Position numbers and translations under genes: made by a program. Shown one piece after another: positions 42,458-50,070 of a stretch of 64,000 bases of DNA; the stretch's first letter is position 1, and every line of letters starts with the position of its first letter. The notes under the pieces were generated by a model that saw only the letters and a program-made list of their open reading frames with translations, was not told the DNA's origin and ran no database searches. Source of the stretch: an uncultured Bacteroidales bacterium (GTDB taxonomy: Bacteria > Bacteroidota > Bacteroidia > Bacteroidales > Paludibacteraceae); the NCBI GenBank assembly GCA_900316845.1, contig ONEG01000016.1, positions 1-64,000 of the forward strand. Direction: 5' to 3'.

Positions 42458-43798
42458 ATGAAAAAAACATCATTCCATCAATCCATCATTCTATCATTCC
42501 TCCTGCTGTCTTGTGCCGCATTGACGGCACAAGCAGAGGAGGCACTCTCCTACCGCCGTAACTCCTTGGCTACGCTCTTGGTGTACCACCCGGAGGATGA
42601 GTTCGGCCCGGAGATATACAAGGCCTTCGACTCGCTGCCTATCCCGGACAAGTACGACGACCACTCCATCGAGGGGTATAGCATCATCGACAACAGTACC
42701 ATCTGGGGCGTGCAGCGCAAGGACTCCGGCTACTATAAAGCCACGTACGGCCATCAGCTTACCGCAGCGGAGTTGCAGAAGAATGCGAAGTTCACGGAGG
42801 ACCTGCTGAACCGCGAAGAGATGGGTAAGCAGATGGTTGCCAAGTGGTTTGGATTGAGTGGAAATAACGTCGAGGACGCAACCTTCAATACCGAACTCAT
42901 CCAGACGCGCGGACAGTATAACGCTAACGACGTCGATGTAGCATTGGCGCTGCAGACGACGAGAGGTCTGGCTTCGCTGTCGGATGCCGGTGAGGAACTC
43001 TTGGGGCAGACCTTCGTGTTGGTCAATGACATCACGTACGTGACCGCAGAGCAGGAAGCGCAGGCCGCTAAAACAGCAATGAACGTCATCGGTGGACTGT
43101 TGGATGCCTTCACCGGCGGAAACTCCGGACGACAGGTGGCCCAGGCTGCAGGAGCTATAGCCGACAGCTTTACGGGATTCAAGGTCAAGACCCACTCGTA
43201 TCTGTACCAGTTGGAGTGGAACGACTCCATCGCGGCGATCTTCTATCAGTTCCATTATACCGGCAAGCCAGACCCTGCGAAGATTCAGGCGTTCCTCGAC
43301 GACAAGACTACGTACCGCCTCAAATATGTGGCGCACGAGTATGAGTTCGACAAGAAGTCCGTGCTCAAGGGTAAGTACAGCCGCACGGAGTTGGTACGTA
43401 CTATCTGCGCCCGATCGATGGATAAGAACATCGTGGCGCTCGCCAAGCAATATGAGGATTTCAAGGTTAAGACGCCGGTCTATAAAGTCCTGACGAACGA
43501 ACGCGGAAGGGTCGAAGGCTACGCAGCGAAGATCGGTATGAAGGAAGGTATCACTGAGGGATCGAAGTTCCAAGTCGTACAACGCATCCAAGACCCCGAG
43601 ACCGGAAAGACGAAGTACAAATACGTCGCTACCGTGAAGGCAAAGAAAGGTTCCATCTGGGATAACCGCTATAATGCGGTGCTGGAGGAAGCGGACGGAG
43701 CGACGCTGCCTTATACCACTTTCACCAAGACCGCCGGCGGAGAGATCCTGCCGGGTATGTTACTCATCGAAGGTAAGTACAGGAAGGTAACAGAATAA
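42458..43798 (+). CDS. Secreted protein, operon gene 5
   Basis: 446 residues. Signal peptide encoded partly by CATCATTCTATCATTCC words (residues 5-15). Contains a Gly/Ala-rich amphipathic segment (TAMNVIGGLLDAFTGG...VAQAAGAIADSF) that could insert in a membrane, and a C-terminal SH3-like beta domain (GRVEGYAAKIGMKEGITEGS). Last gene of the operon, followed by a terminator. Function unknown. Confidence 0.78.
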   Translation: MKKTSFHQSIILSFLLLSCAALTAQAEEALSYRRNSLATLLVYHPEDEFGPEIYKAFDSLPIPDKYDDHSIEGYSIIDNSTIWGVQRKDSGYYKATYGHQLTAAELQKNAKFTEDLLNREEMGKQMVAKWFGLSGNNVEDATFNTELIQTRGQYNANDVDVALALQTTRGLASLSDAGEELLGQTFVLVNDITYVTAEQEAQAAKTAMNVIGGLLDAFTGGNSGRQVAQAAGAIADSFTGFKVKTHSYLYQLEWNDSIAAIFYQFHYTGKPDPAKIQAFLDDKTTYRLKYVAHEYEFDKKSVLKGKYSRTELVRTICARSMDKNIVALAKQYEDFKVKTPVYKVLTNERGRVEGYAAKIGMKEGITEGSKFQVVQRIQDPETGKTKYKYVATVKAKKGSIWDNRYNAVLEEADGATLPYTTFTKTAGGEILPGMLLIEGKYRKVTE

Positions 43799-43799
43799 A

Positions 43800-43830
43800 G
43801 AAGGCTGCCTCCCGGCAGCCTTTCTTCTAA
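43800..43830 (+). terminator. Intrinsic terminator of five-gene operon
   Basis: AAGGCTGCC-TCCC-GGCAGCCTT followed by TCTTCT, right after the stop codon. Confidence 0.85.
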
Positions 43831-43930
43831 ATAACAAACAATCTCTATTTATCCACTATAGAATAGTGTGACTTACTCTTTTCACTAAGATACTTACAAA
43901 TACCGTGCCAAACTATAATTAAAATCATAA

Positions 43931-45019
43931 ATGTTATACCAATGGATTATATCGCTGCCGATGATGCTCTGTTTCTTTTGGAGCATTTTCTTCGCTACGC
44001 GTTTCCTTCGCGGCAGTAAAGAACCGCGCGTGACGGGTTCGATCCTGCTATTTTACCTCGCTGCGACGGTTCTTTATACCGACCATTGGTTGTATTTCTC
44101 CGATCATCCGAGTTTCTTTGGCGAATGGAGTTACACGGTGGTTAACCTTTGTGTATATCCTTTATATTATGCGTACCTGCGCGCCCTCACGCGCACGAAG
44201 ATCTCATATGAAGTGCCGCTTTTGCTTCTTCCGGCGGTGGTCGTGGCTTTCATTTTCCCGCTGAACGTGCGTTTTCAATGGGGGATAGAAGATAGTATTC
44301 ATCTGATCGCCCGTCTTTTCTTTGCCGTGCAGATCGTTTGGGTGCTGGTTCGCGGGTATCGTCTGATCCGGAATACTCAGCGGCGGTTAGATAACAACTA
44401 TACCGATGACCGCAGTTACCTCTTGCAGCCTACGCACACGCTCCTTCTTTTCGTCGGCTTCACGGCTGCTGTGTCGATGATGCTCAACCTCCTCGGGCGA
44501 GATTCGTTTGACGGATCGGTACTCGTCTCCATCCCCGCGGTGTTGATGTCGATTCTCTTATACGGCTTAGGATACGTAGCGGCGCATACCTTTATGCCGG
44601 AAGAGACTATCGCGCAGGTAGAGGCAGAGGACGAGGAGAAAGCCCGTCGAGCGACGATGGAGGAGACGGATGAACTGTTTAATAAGATCATCACCGTTCT
44701 GCGCGAAGATAAACTCTATACGAACCCGGATCTTACTATCCAGAACCTCGCCACGGCGGTGGGGTCTAACCGTACGTATGTTTCCGCTTGTATCAACCGA
44801 CGGACGAACTTCAGTTTCTCGCAGCTGGTGGCGCAATATAGGGTGGAGAGCGCTAAAGCTATCCTTGCGGACCCGCAATACACTTCTGACCATGAAGCCG
44901 TTTCTTCGGCTATCGCCCTTAGTGGCTTCACATCCGATCAGACTTTCTACCGCATCTTCAAAGAGTTGACGGGGCAGACTCCTCTCCAATTCAGGAGGCA
45001 AAATATGCCTAAAATGTAG
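43931..45019 (+). CDS. Membrane-bound AraC-family transcription regulator
   Basis: 362 residues. N-terminal half has six to seven membrane helices; C-terminal about 100 residues form the AraC DNA-binding domain (NPDLTIQNLATAVGSNRTYV, SGFTSDQTFYRIFKELTGQT). An acidic linker (VEAEDEEKARRATMEETDEL) joins them. Presumably senses a membrane or lipid signal and may control the adjacent BspA/lipoprotein genes; inference from position. Confidence 0.88.
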   Translation: MLYQWIISLPMMLCFFWSIFFATRFLRGSKEPRVTGSILLFYLAATVLYTDHWLYFSDHPSFFGEWSYTVVNLCVYPLYYAYLRALTRTKISYEVPLLLLPAVVVAFIFPLNVRFQWGIEDSIHLIARLFFAVQIVWVLVRGYRLIRNTQRRLDNNYTDDRSYLLQPTHTLLLFVGFTAAVSMMLNLLGRDSFDGSVLVSIPAVLMSILLYGLGYVAAHTFMPEETIAQVEAEDEEKARRATMEETDELFNKIITVLREDKLYTNPDLTIQNLATAVGSNRTYVSACINRRTNFSFSQLVAQYRVESAKAILADPQYTSDHEAVSSAIALSGFTSDQTFYRIFKELTGQTPLQFRRQNMPKM

Positions 45020-45047
45020 ATTTGTACGATTTGAGAGTCGAATTGTA

Positions 45048-45092
45048 CGATTTGCGAATGCTTTTTCAACGAAAAGCAGTACTTTTGTGCGC
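45048..45092 (+). promoter_or_regulatory. Promoter of BspA-like operon
   Basis: ATTTGCGAATGC at -33 and CAGTACTTTTGTGCGC at -7; the leader to ATG 45120 is about 27 nt. Confidence 0.6.
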
Positions 45093-45119
45093 AAATTTGA
45101 TTCAAAAACAACGTTTATT

Positions 45120-46202
45120 ATGAGAAAAACATTTTTTGCAACCCTGCTCCTGATGATGAGCATTTCCGCATTTGCAGGAGGAATGATTCCCTCTTCGTAC
45201 GATTTCTCAGCCGATAATGGCGAGGGCGTAACACTCTACTACAAGAATTGCGAAGGTGGCGCGATGCTCGTGCTTCCATATTATGATTCCTCCTCGGATC
45301 CTTCGTGGATTACATGGACGGAATATGTTTATACCGATCCGGTCATCAATGTACCTGCTATGGCAGGAGGTCTGACGGTTGTAGCGATCGATCACAATGC
45401 CCTCTATAACTCACCGTCCATCCAATCCATTACCCTGCCGAACACTATCAAATCTATTGGCGGTTGGGCGTTTGCCGGCGATAGTTCGCTTACCAGCATC
45501 AACATACCGGAATCGGTGGAGTATATTGGAGAATCTGCATTTAACAGTACCGGCCTGAGTTCTGCACATGTTTCGGCAAAAATGGCCGAATGGGGCATGT
45601 CGCTCTACCAAGGTTGTTTCAACATGCAGCACGTTACCTTTGACGAGGACGTGACCGTCATTCCGGAGCGTATCTTCTTCAACTGTGAGCGACTAAAGAG
45701 TGTGACCCTTCCTGCGTCGGTACGTAAGATTGACATCGGTGCTTTCTCGGCCTGCGACTCCCTGGCACATATCAACCTTCCCGCTAACCTGGATACGATC
45801 GCTTTTGGTGCGTTCACCGAAGCACCGCTGGAAGAAGTAATCTTCCCCGCAAGCCTCAAGAATATTCAAGCACGTGCTTTTAGAGGTATTGTTGCAGAAG
45901 AAATTACCTCTCTTATTATGGAGCCGGCCGGAGTTCTGGAAGAAGAAGGAATCGAGGGTGCGTACGATTGGGATACCGAGACTTCTTTGCCGCTCCCCAA
46001 ACTGCGCGTACCGAAGGGCACCAAGGCCCTGTATCAAGCCGACCCCGAATGGAGTAAATTCACCATCCTCGAAGAAGGCGAGACTGAAGGATTCGTGCAT
46101 GTAAGGCCCGCACAAAAAGCTTATAAGACTGTTCGTGAAGGTCAACTCTTCATCCTCCGCGACGGTCGCACCTTCAACGCCCTCGGCACAGAAATAAAAT
46201 AA
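45120..46202 (+). CDS. BspA-like leucine-rich repeat secreted protein
   Basis: 360 residues. The start at 45120 gives signal peptide RKTFFATLLLMMSISAFAGG. Several BspA/LRR_5-type repeats of about 23 residues (SIQSITLPNTIKSIGGWAFA, SLTSINIPESVEYIGESAFN). The final 28 residues (KTVREGQLFILRDGRTFN...EIK) are the shared C-terminal tail. Probably a surface adhesin. Two lipoprotein genes follow. Confidence 0.85.
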   Translation: MRKTFFATLLLMMSISAFAGGMIPSSYDFSADNGEGVTLYYKNCEGGAMLVLPYYDSSSDPSWITWTEYVYTDPVINVPAMAGGLTVVAIDHNALYNSPSIQSITLPNTIKSIGGWAFAGDSSLTSINIPESVEYIGESAFNSTGLSSAHVSAKMAEWGMSLYQGCFNMQHVTFDEDVTVIPERIFFNCERLKSVTLPASVRKIDIGAFSACDSLAHINLPANLDTIAFGAFTEAPLEEVIFPASLKNIQARAFRGIVAEEITSLIMEPAGVLEEEGIEGAYDWDTETSLPLPKLRVPKGTKALYQADPEWSKFTILEEGETEGFVHVRPAQKAYKTVREGQLFILRDGRTFNALGTEIK

Positions 46203-46214
46203 AATTTGCTTATT

Positions 46215-46685
46215 ATGAGAAAGATTCTATTTTTCGCCCTCGCGCTGGCAGCCAGCGTGTTGGCACTTACATCTTGTAACAAGAAAGGCGGCAACGAGCC
46301 GGAAGATAAGGACGCAGTGGTTTTCAACGCCACCGGTGAACTGCGCGGAGTGATGTTCCCTGTACACAACGACCAACAGCAGGCGGTCATCACCTTGCAC
46401 CCCAACGCCAAGACCGTGGATGTGAAGTTTGTGAACGCGCGCATCGCGTCCGAGGACGAGACACCGCAGGATATCTTTATCCATAATATGCCGGTCAGCT
46501 CCGAGGACGGTCACTTCTCTCACATCAATCTCGTGCTGGCAGACGGCTCGGCTTATAAGCCCTTCCCGAAATCCTATGCGTACGCGATGATGGATGAAAA
46601 CCGCACGCTGTTCAACATCCATTTCGGCAACGACGACGAGCAAGACACCCAGGTTTATCTCGTCTTCGGAGCTATGCTCAAATAA
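46215..46685 (+). CDS. Lipoprotein of unknown function
   Basis: 156 residues; lipobox ALTSCN. Beta-rich body with no recognised family. Start at 46215 (MRKILFFALALAASVLA); ATG 46206 adds three residues. Signal peptide closely similar to the next gene, suggesting shared origin or unequal duplication of the 5' end. Confidence 0.72.
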   Translation: MRKILFFALALAASVLALTSCNKKGGNEPEDKDAVVFNATGELRGVMFPVHNDQQQAVITLHPNAKTVDVKFVNARIASEDETPQDIFIHNMPVSSEDGHFSHINLVLADGSAYKPFPKSYAYAMMDENRTLFNIHFGNDDEQDTQVYLVFGAMLK

Positions 46686-46700
46686 AAATAATACTTTGTC

Positions 46701-47471
46701 ATGAAAAAGATTTTATTCTTCGCCTTTGCGCTTGTAGCCGGCGCACTGGCATTCACCTCTTGTGACCCGAATGAAAAGGGGAACACCCCGGACAACCCGC
46801 AGGAGCAGGAAATCAAACCCGCCGAGCTCATTGGTAGCATGTGGCGCGCGGACAGTGTGTTTATCGGCGGAGAGAAGAGCCCCGGCCCGCATTTTATCGT
46901 GGACGTTATTTCTATGGAAAAAGCAATACTGAACGGAGACACAGTTTCCTATCGTTTTGAGGACAAACACCTCATTATTGAAAGCCGTGAAATGGATGTC
47001 GAAGTAACGGAATACACGGGTAATACCGCCAAACTGAAGATCACTAAGGATGGTATTGAGATGTATGTCTCCAAACTGCCCGAATGGGACATGGAGAGCA
47101 TGGTCTTAGAGCCCAAGACCGAAGATTTCGTCGGTACATGGAAACTGGCATACTACACGATGAATGCCGTTACTATCGAAGGAGCATGGAATACAATGGG
47201 CACGAACCCGGGCGTGGAGACTTGGGAGCTCCGCGCAGACGGTACCGCCACGTATCATAGCACCTTCTTCGACGAGACCGTAAACGGCACTTGGAGCTAT
47301 GAGTATGGCATGATCATGGTTAAGAATCCTGCGCAAAGTCACCTTCGTGACGAGGACGACCGCATCACAGTGCAGCCCCTCACCAAGAACTGGATGGGCT
47401 TCGTCCGCGGAGAGGATTACGGCGGCGGCAGTGTTACCTATTATCAGTGGTATTTCGCCCGCGTGAAATAA
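46701..47471 (+). CDS. Lipoprotein with lipocalin-like repeats
   Basis: 256 residues; lipobox FTSCDP. Two lipocalin-like beta modules (PAELIGSMWRADSVFI..., EDFVGTWKLAYYTM..., GTATYHSTFFDETVNGTWSY). Such domains are common in Bacteroidales surface lipoproteins. Ends in front of a strong terminator. Confidence 0.75.
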   Translation: MKKILFFAFALVAGALAFTSCDPNEKGNTPDNPQEQEIKPAELIGSMWRADSVFIGGEKSPGPHFIVDVISMEKAILNGDTVSYRFEDKHLIIESREMDVEVTEYTGNTAKLKITKDGIEMYVSKLPEWDMESMVLEPKTEDFVGTWKLAYYTMNAVTIEGAWNTMGTNPGVETWELRADGTATYHSTFFDETVNGTWSYEYGMIMVKNPAQSHLRDEDDRITVQPLTKNWMGFVRGEDYGGGSVTYYQWYFARVK

Positions 47472-47522
47472 CCAAACTCACTAATATCAGGAAAAACACA
47501 TTTCCTAACTTACTCGCTTATG

Positions 47523-47553
47523 AGCGCTCGCGAACAGCCGCGAGCGCTTTTTT
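47523..47553 (+). terminator. Intrinsic terminator of BspA/lipoprotein operon
   Basis: AGCGCTCGCG-AACAGC-CGCGAGCGCT followed by a T run. Confidence 0.9.
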
Positions 47554-47561
47554 CGTTTTTT

Positions 47562-47733
47562 ATTTGCATATATCGTTTTTTTTGTGTACCTTTGCAGCCG
47601 AAAGTTGCAAAGACGATGAACGAGAGCCTGTTGCTATGCGCGAGCAAGCCTTGCAACTGGGAAATAGATGCACAAACAAAAATCTGCCTATGGCATAAAA
47701 CAACAGTAGGCGGAAAATAAAGATAACTACAAT
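47562..47733 (+). promoter_or_regulatory. Promoter and leader of DUF1016 gene
   Basis: TTTGCATATATCG at -33 and GTGTACCTTTGCAGCCG at -7 (near 47582-47598). The leader of about 130 nt contains the left direct repeat (47674-47706) and a possible 34-codon ORF (47616-47720, MNESLLLCASKPCNWEID...), which I would not call without further evidence. Confidence 0.6.
47674..47706 (+). repeat. Direct repeat, left copy, flanking DUF1016 gene
   Basis: 33 bp identical to 48278-48310; contains AATCTGCCTATGGCATAAAA. Copies lie in the leader and after the gene. Confidence 0.8.
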
Positions 47734-48218
47734 ATGAAGTCCGAACTATCGAAAAACAATACTGCCGTTTTGTTTTCTGACGCAGACTTGTCTGCGCTGG
47801 CAGATAAGATTGTGCAAGTGGTGGAGGAAGGCAAGCAGGCGTTAGCTATCAGCATCAACGAGACCATCAAAACGACCTATTGGAACATCGGACGATATAT
47901 TGTGGAGTTTGAGCAAGAAGGCAACGCACGCGCCAAATACGGAACAGCTTTGTTGTCCAACCTCGCCAAAATACTGCGCGCAAGAATAGGACGCGGTTAC
48001 AGCCGCCCCAACCTGAACAACATGCGTAAGTATTATCTCCTATTCCCAAAATGTCAGACAACTGACAAATTGGTTGCAAATTTCCAGACATCTGACAAAT
48101 TGACTTGGTCGCATATGCCACATACGGCATGGACAGCAACCTCTTTGTTTCCCAATACGAACTTTTCTTGCCCAACAAAGACGAATTGCGCAAGATGGTA
48201 AAAAAGATATTATCGTAA
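47734..48218 (+). pseudogene. DUF1016 (YhcG-type) PDDEXK nuclease gene with internal deletion
   Basis: Frame 1 encodes the DUF1016 N-terminus (ALAISINETIKTTYWNIGRY, GNARAKYGTALLSNLAKILR, GRGYSRPNLNNMRKYYLLFP) to LTWSH at about 48113. The family's C-terminus (AYATYGMDSNLFVSQYELFL, then PNKDELRKMVKKILS and a stop) follows immediately in another frame from about 48111 to 48218. The middle, including the PD-(D/E)XK catalytic part (roughly 180 codons in full-length proteins), is missing. The continuous frame runs to a stop at 48201. Intact family members are restriction-type or defence-linked nucleases. Confidence 0.85.
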
Positions 48219-48277
48219 AATATACGTCCCTCTCCGAGCGATGCTATCGAGCAGTCCGGGAAAGGAGAAAGACAAAT

Positions 48278-48310
48278 AAACAAAAATCTGCCTATGGCAT
48301 AAAACAACAG
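48278..48310 (+). repeat. Direct repeat, right copy, flanking DUF1016 gene
   Basis: 33/33 identity with 47674-47706; lies 23 bp before structured element B. Confidence 0.8.
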
Positions 48311-48332
48311 ACAAACAACATACATAAATAAT

Positions 48333-48522
48333 AGCGTAAAAAGCCAAGTCTTGATTTGTTGTAAACCCTAGACAAGTTTTAAACAAGATCAAATGATGTT
48401 CAAGCATGGTTTTATGTACGCTCACGTTTTCAGCGTGAGTCTTCCATGCATAAATTTGAACATCAAAAGGTAAGTCTAGGACCTTCAACAAATCAAATGA
48501 AGCAGAGAAAGCGCACGCTTTT
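48333..48522 (+). ncRNA. Structured element, copy B (putative ncRNA)
   Basis: Stems: P1 TTGATTTGTTG 48351-48361/48486-48496, P2 CCTAGAC 48367-48373/GTCTAGG 48474-48480, P3 TGATGTTCAA 48394-48403/48456-48465, P4 GCATGG 48404-48409/CCATGC 48444-48449, P5 CTCACG 48421-48426/CGTGAG 48434-48439. The 3' flank ATCAAATGAAGC and AAAGC-GCAC-GCTTTT, the 5' border AGCGTAAAAAG, and the single-stranded segment ATGTACG before P5 match copy A. Differences in P1-P4 are mostly paired with compensating changes. Confidence 0.7.
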
Positions 48523-48834
48523 CTTATTTGTATGTGCTTGTTGATACGCTCGATAAAAAGTCCTTAGTACTTGGTCTATTGGTACTTAAAATGTACTTTC
48601 GTTAAGATTGCGGACATGTAGACAACACAAGCCCTTGACCGAGCGACAAGCGGGAGACAACCGAGAGATGACCGAAACAAGAAAGAGCTTAAAAAATGTC
48701 CGATTATTATGATTCAAACAATAAAACAACTACTATAATTAACTGCAAAACTCTGTTCTGTCTCTATTTAAGAGATGGTAAGAGAGAGGTCTTAAAACCG
48801 ATGAGCCGACGGGATATAACCGGCACAAACTATC
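48523..48834 (+). other. Gene-free spacer before large BspA-like gene
   Basis: No convincing ORF. It contains degenerate words (AGTACTTGGTCTATTGGTAC near 48568; GACCGAGCGACAAGCGG and AGACAACCGAGAGATGACCG at 48636-48684). No clear promoter with the usual -7 box was found, so the leader of the BspA gene is undefined. Confidence 0.4.
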
Positions 48835-50070
48835 ATGAAAAAAATTCTTACTCTACTATTTGCCATGGTGACAAGTATAAACTTCATCCATGCGGATTTT
48901 GTCCAAAGTGTTATTGGACCAACTCAAACCATAACTTACCATTTTTATACAGAAAGCCACACGGCTGAAGTCGTTGGATATGAAATGGTAACAGGTTCAG
49001 CGGTTATTCCCGAACAGATTCTATGGGCTGATATATACTATACGGTTACGGGTATTGGGGAAGATGCTTTCTGGAATTGTACGGACTTAACCTCTATCGC
49101 GATGCCTGATTTACTTGAAAGAATTGGAGATTTTGCTTTTGGGGGGTGCATAAATTTGACTAACATTACATTCCCTTTTAATAGATTACAAAGTATCGGG
49201 AAAGGGGCTTTCAGTAATTGCATTCGTTTGACATCTCTAACGATTCCAAATAGCGTCACAAGCATTGGAGAGGGGGCTTTTTGGAATTGTAGCAGTTTGA
49301 CATCTCTAACGATTCCAAATAGCGTCACAAGCATTGAAAAAAGTGCTTTCTATGAATGCAGCGGTTTGACCTCTGTGACTATTCCCAATAGCGTCAAAAG
49401 CATTGGAGGATCTGCTTTCTCTGGTTGCAGCGGTTTGACCTCTGTGACTATTCCCAATAGCGTCAAAAGCATTGGAGAGGATGCTTTTGATGGATGCAAT
49501 AGTCTAACAAGAGTGGACATAAACGATCTTGCTGCATGGTGTGCTATCAGTTTTGGAAGTAGTACAGCTAATCCTCTCTGGTATGCACACAACTTATATG
49601 TTAATGAAGAACTGGTAACTGATTTGGTTATTCCTAATGGTGTCACAAGTATTGGAAATTATGCTTTCCAAGATTGCACCAGTTTGACCTCTGTGACCAT
49701 TCCCAATAGCGTGATAAGCATTGGAGAGTATGCTTTCATTCGCTGCTCTGGTTTGACATCCGCGGCGATTGGTAATAGCGTTACAAGCATTGGAAAAAAT
49801 GCTTTCCGTAATTGCAGCAGTTTGACCTCAGTGACAATTCCCAACAGCGTCACCAGCATTGGAGATAGTGCTTTCCGTAATTGCAGCAGTTTGACCTCTA
49901 TAGAGATTCCAAACAGCGTCACCAGCATTGGAGATTATGTTTTCTATGGTTGTACCGGTTTGACCTCTATAGAGATTCCAAACAGCGTCTATAGAGATTC
50001 CAAACAGCGTCACAAGCATTGGGATGCGTGCTTTCATGGAGTGCACCAATTTGGACTCTCTTGTCTTTGA
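48835..50070 (+). CDS. BspA-like LRR protein, N-terminal part (frame-shifted gene)
   Basis: 411 residues as read. Signal peptide MKKILTLLFAMVTSINFIHA, then about 14 LRR_5/BspA repeats (LTSVTIPNSVTSIGDSAFRN type). At 49966-50009 a 22-bp unit is present twice; the second copy shifts the frame and the reading ends 60 bp later. Without one copy, the frame continues into the next ORF to give a single protein of about 894 residues. Nucleotide repeats within the LRR region make slippage or recombination likely. Confidence 0.85.
   Translation: MKKILTLLFAMVTSINFIHADFVQSVIGPTQTITYHFYTESHTAEVVGYEMVTGSAVIPEQILWADIYYTVTGIGEDAFWNCTDLTSIAMPDLLERIGDFAFGGCINLTNITFPFNRLQSIGKGAFSNCIRLTSLTIPNSVTSIGEGAFWNCSSLTSLTIPNSVTSIEKSAFYECSGLTSVTIPNSVKSIGGSAFSGCSGLTSVTIPNSVKSIGEDAFDGCNSLTRVDINDLAAWCAISFGSSTANPLWYAHNLYVNEELVTDLVIPNGVTSIGNYAFQDCTSLTSVTIPNSVISIGEYAFIRCSGLTSAAIGNSVTSIGKNAFRNCSSLTSVTIPNSVTSIGDSAFRNCSSLTSIEIPNSVTSIGDYVFYGCTGLTSIEIPNSVYRDSKQRHKHWDACFHGVHQFGLSCL
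49966..50009 (+). repeat. 22-bp tandem duplication breaking BspA-like gene
   Basis: Two exact copies of a unit starting TCTATAGAGATTCC and ending AAACAGCG. 22 is not a multiple of three, so gain or loss of one copy switches the reading frame. Confidence 0.9.

Noticed and set aside
47616..47720. 34-codon ORF in the DUF1016 leader
   Set aside because: It includes the direct repeat, has no similarity I recognise, and its frame is not supported by coupling to the next gene.
48333..48522. 6S RNA
   Set aside because: Size and long-hairpin shape fit loosely, but there are two copies beside cassette genes, no promoter, and the internal loops are not arranged as a single central bubble.
48696..48968. 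90-codon ORF overlapping the start of the large BspA-like gene
   Set aside because: It is in a different frame from the signal peptide and LRR protein, and lacks any recognisable feature.
49221..49960. CRISPR-like repetition
   Set aside because: The repeats are coding LRR units (about 69 bp, imperfect, no spacers of uniform size), and no cas genes are present.
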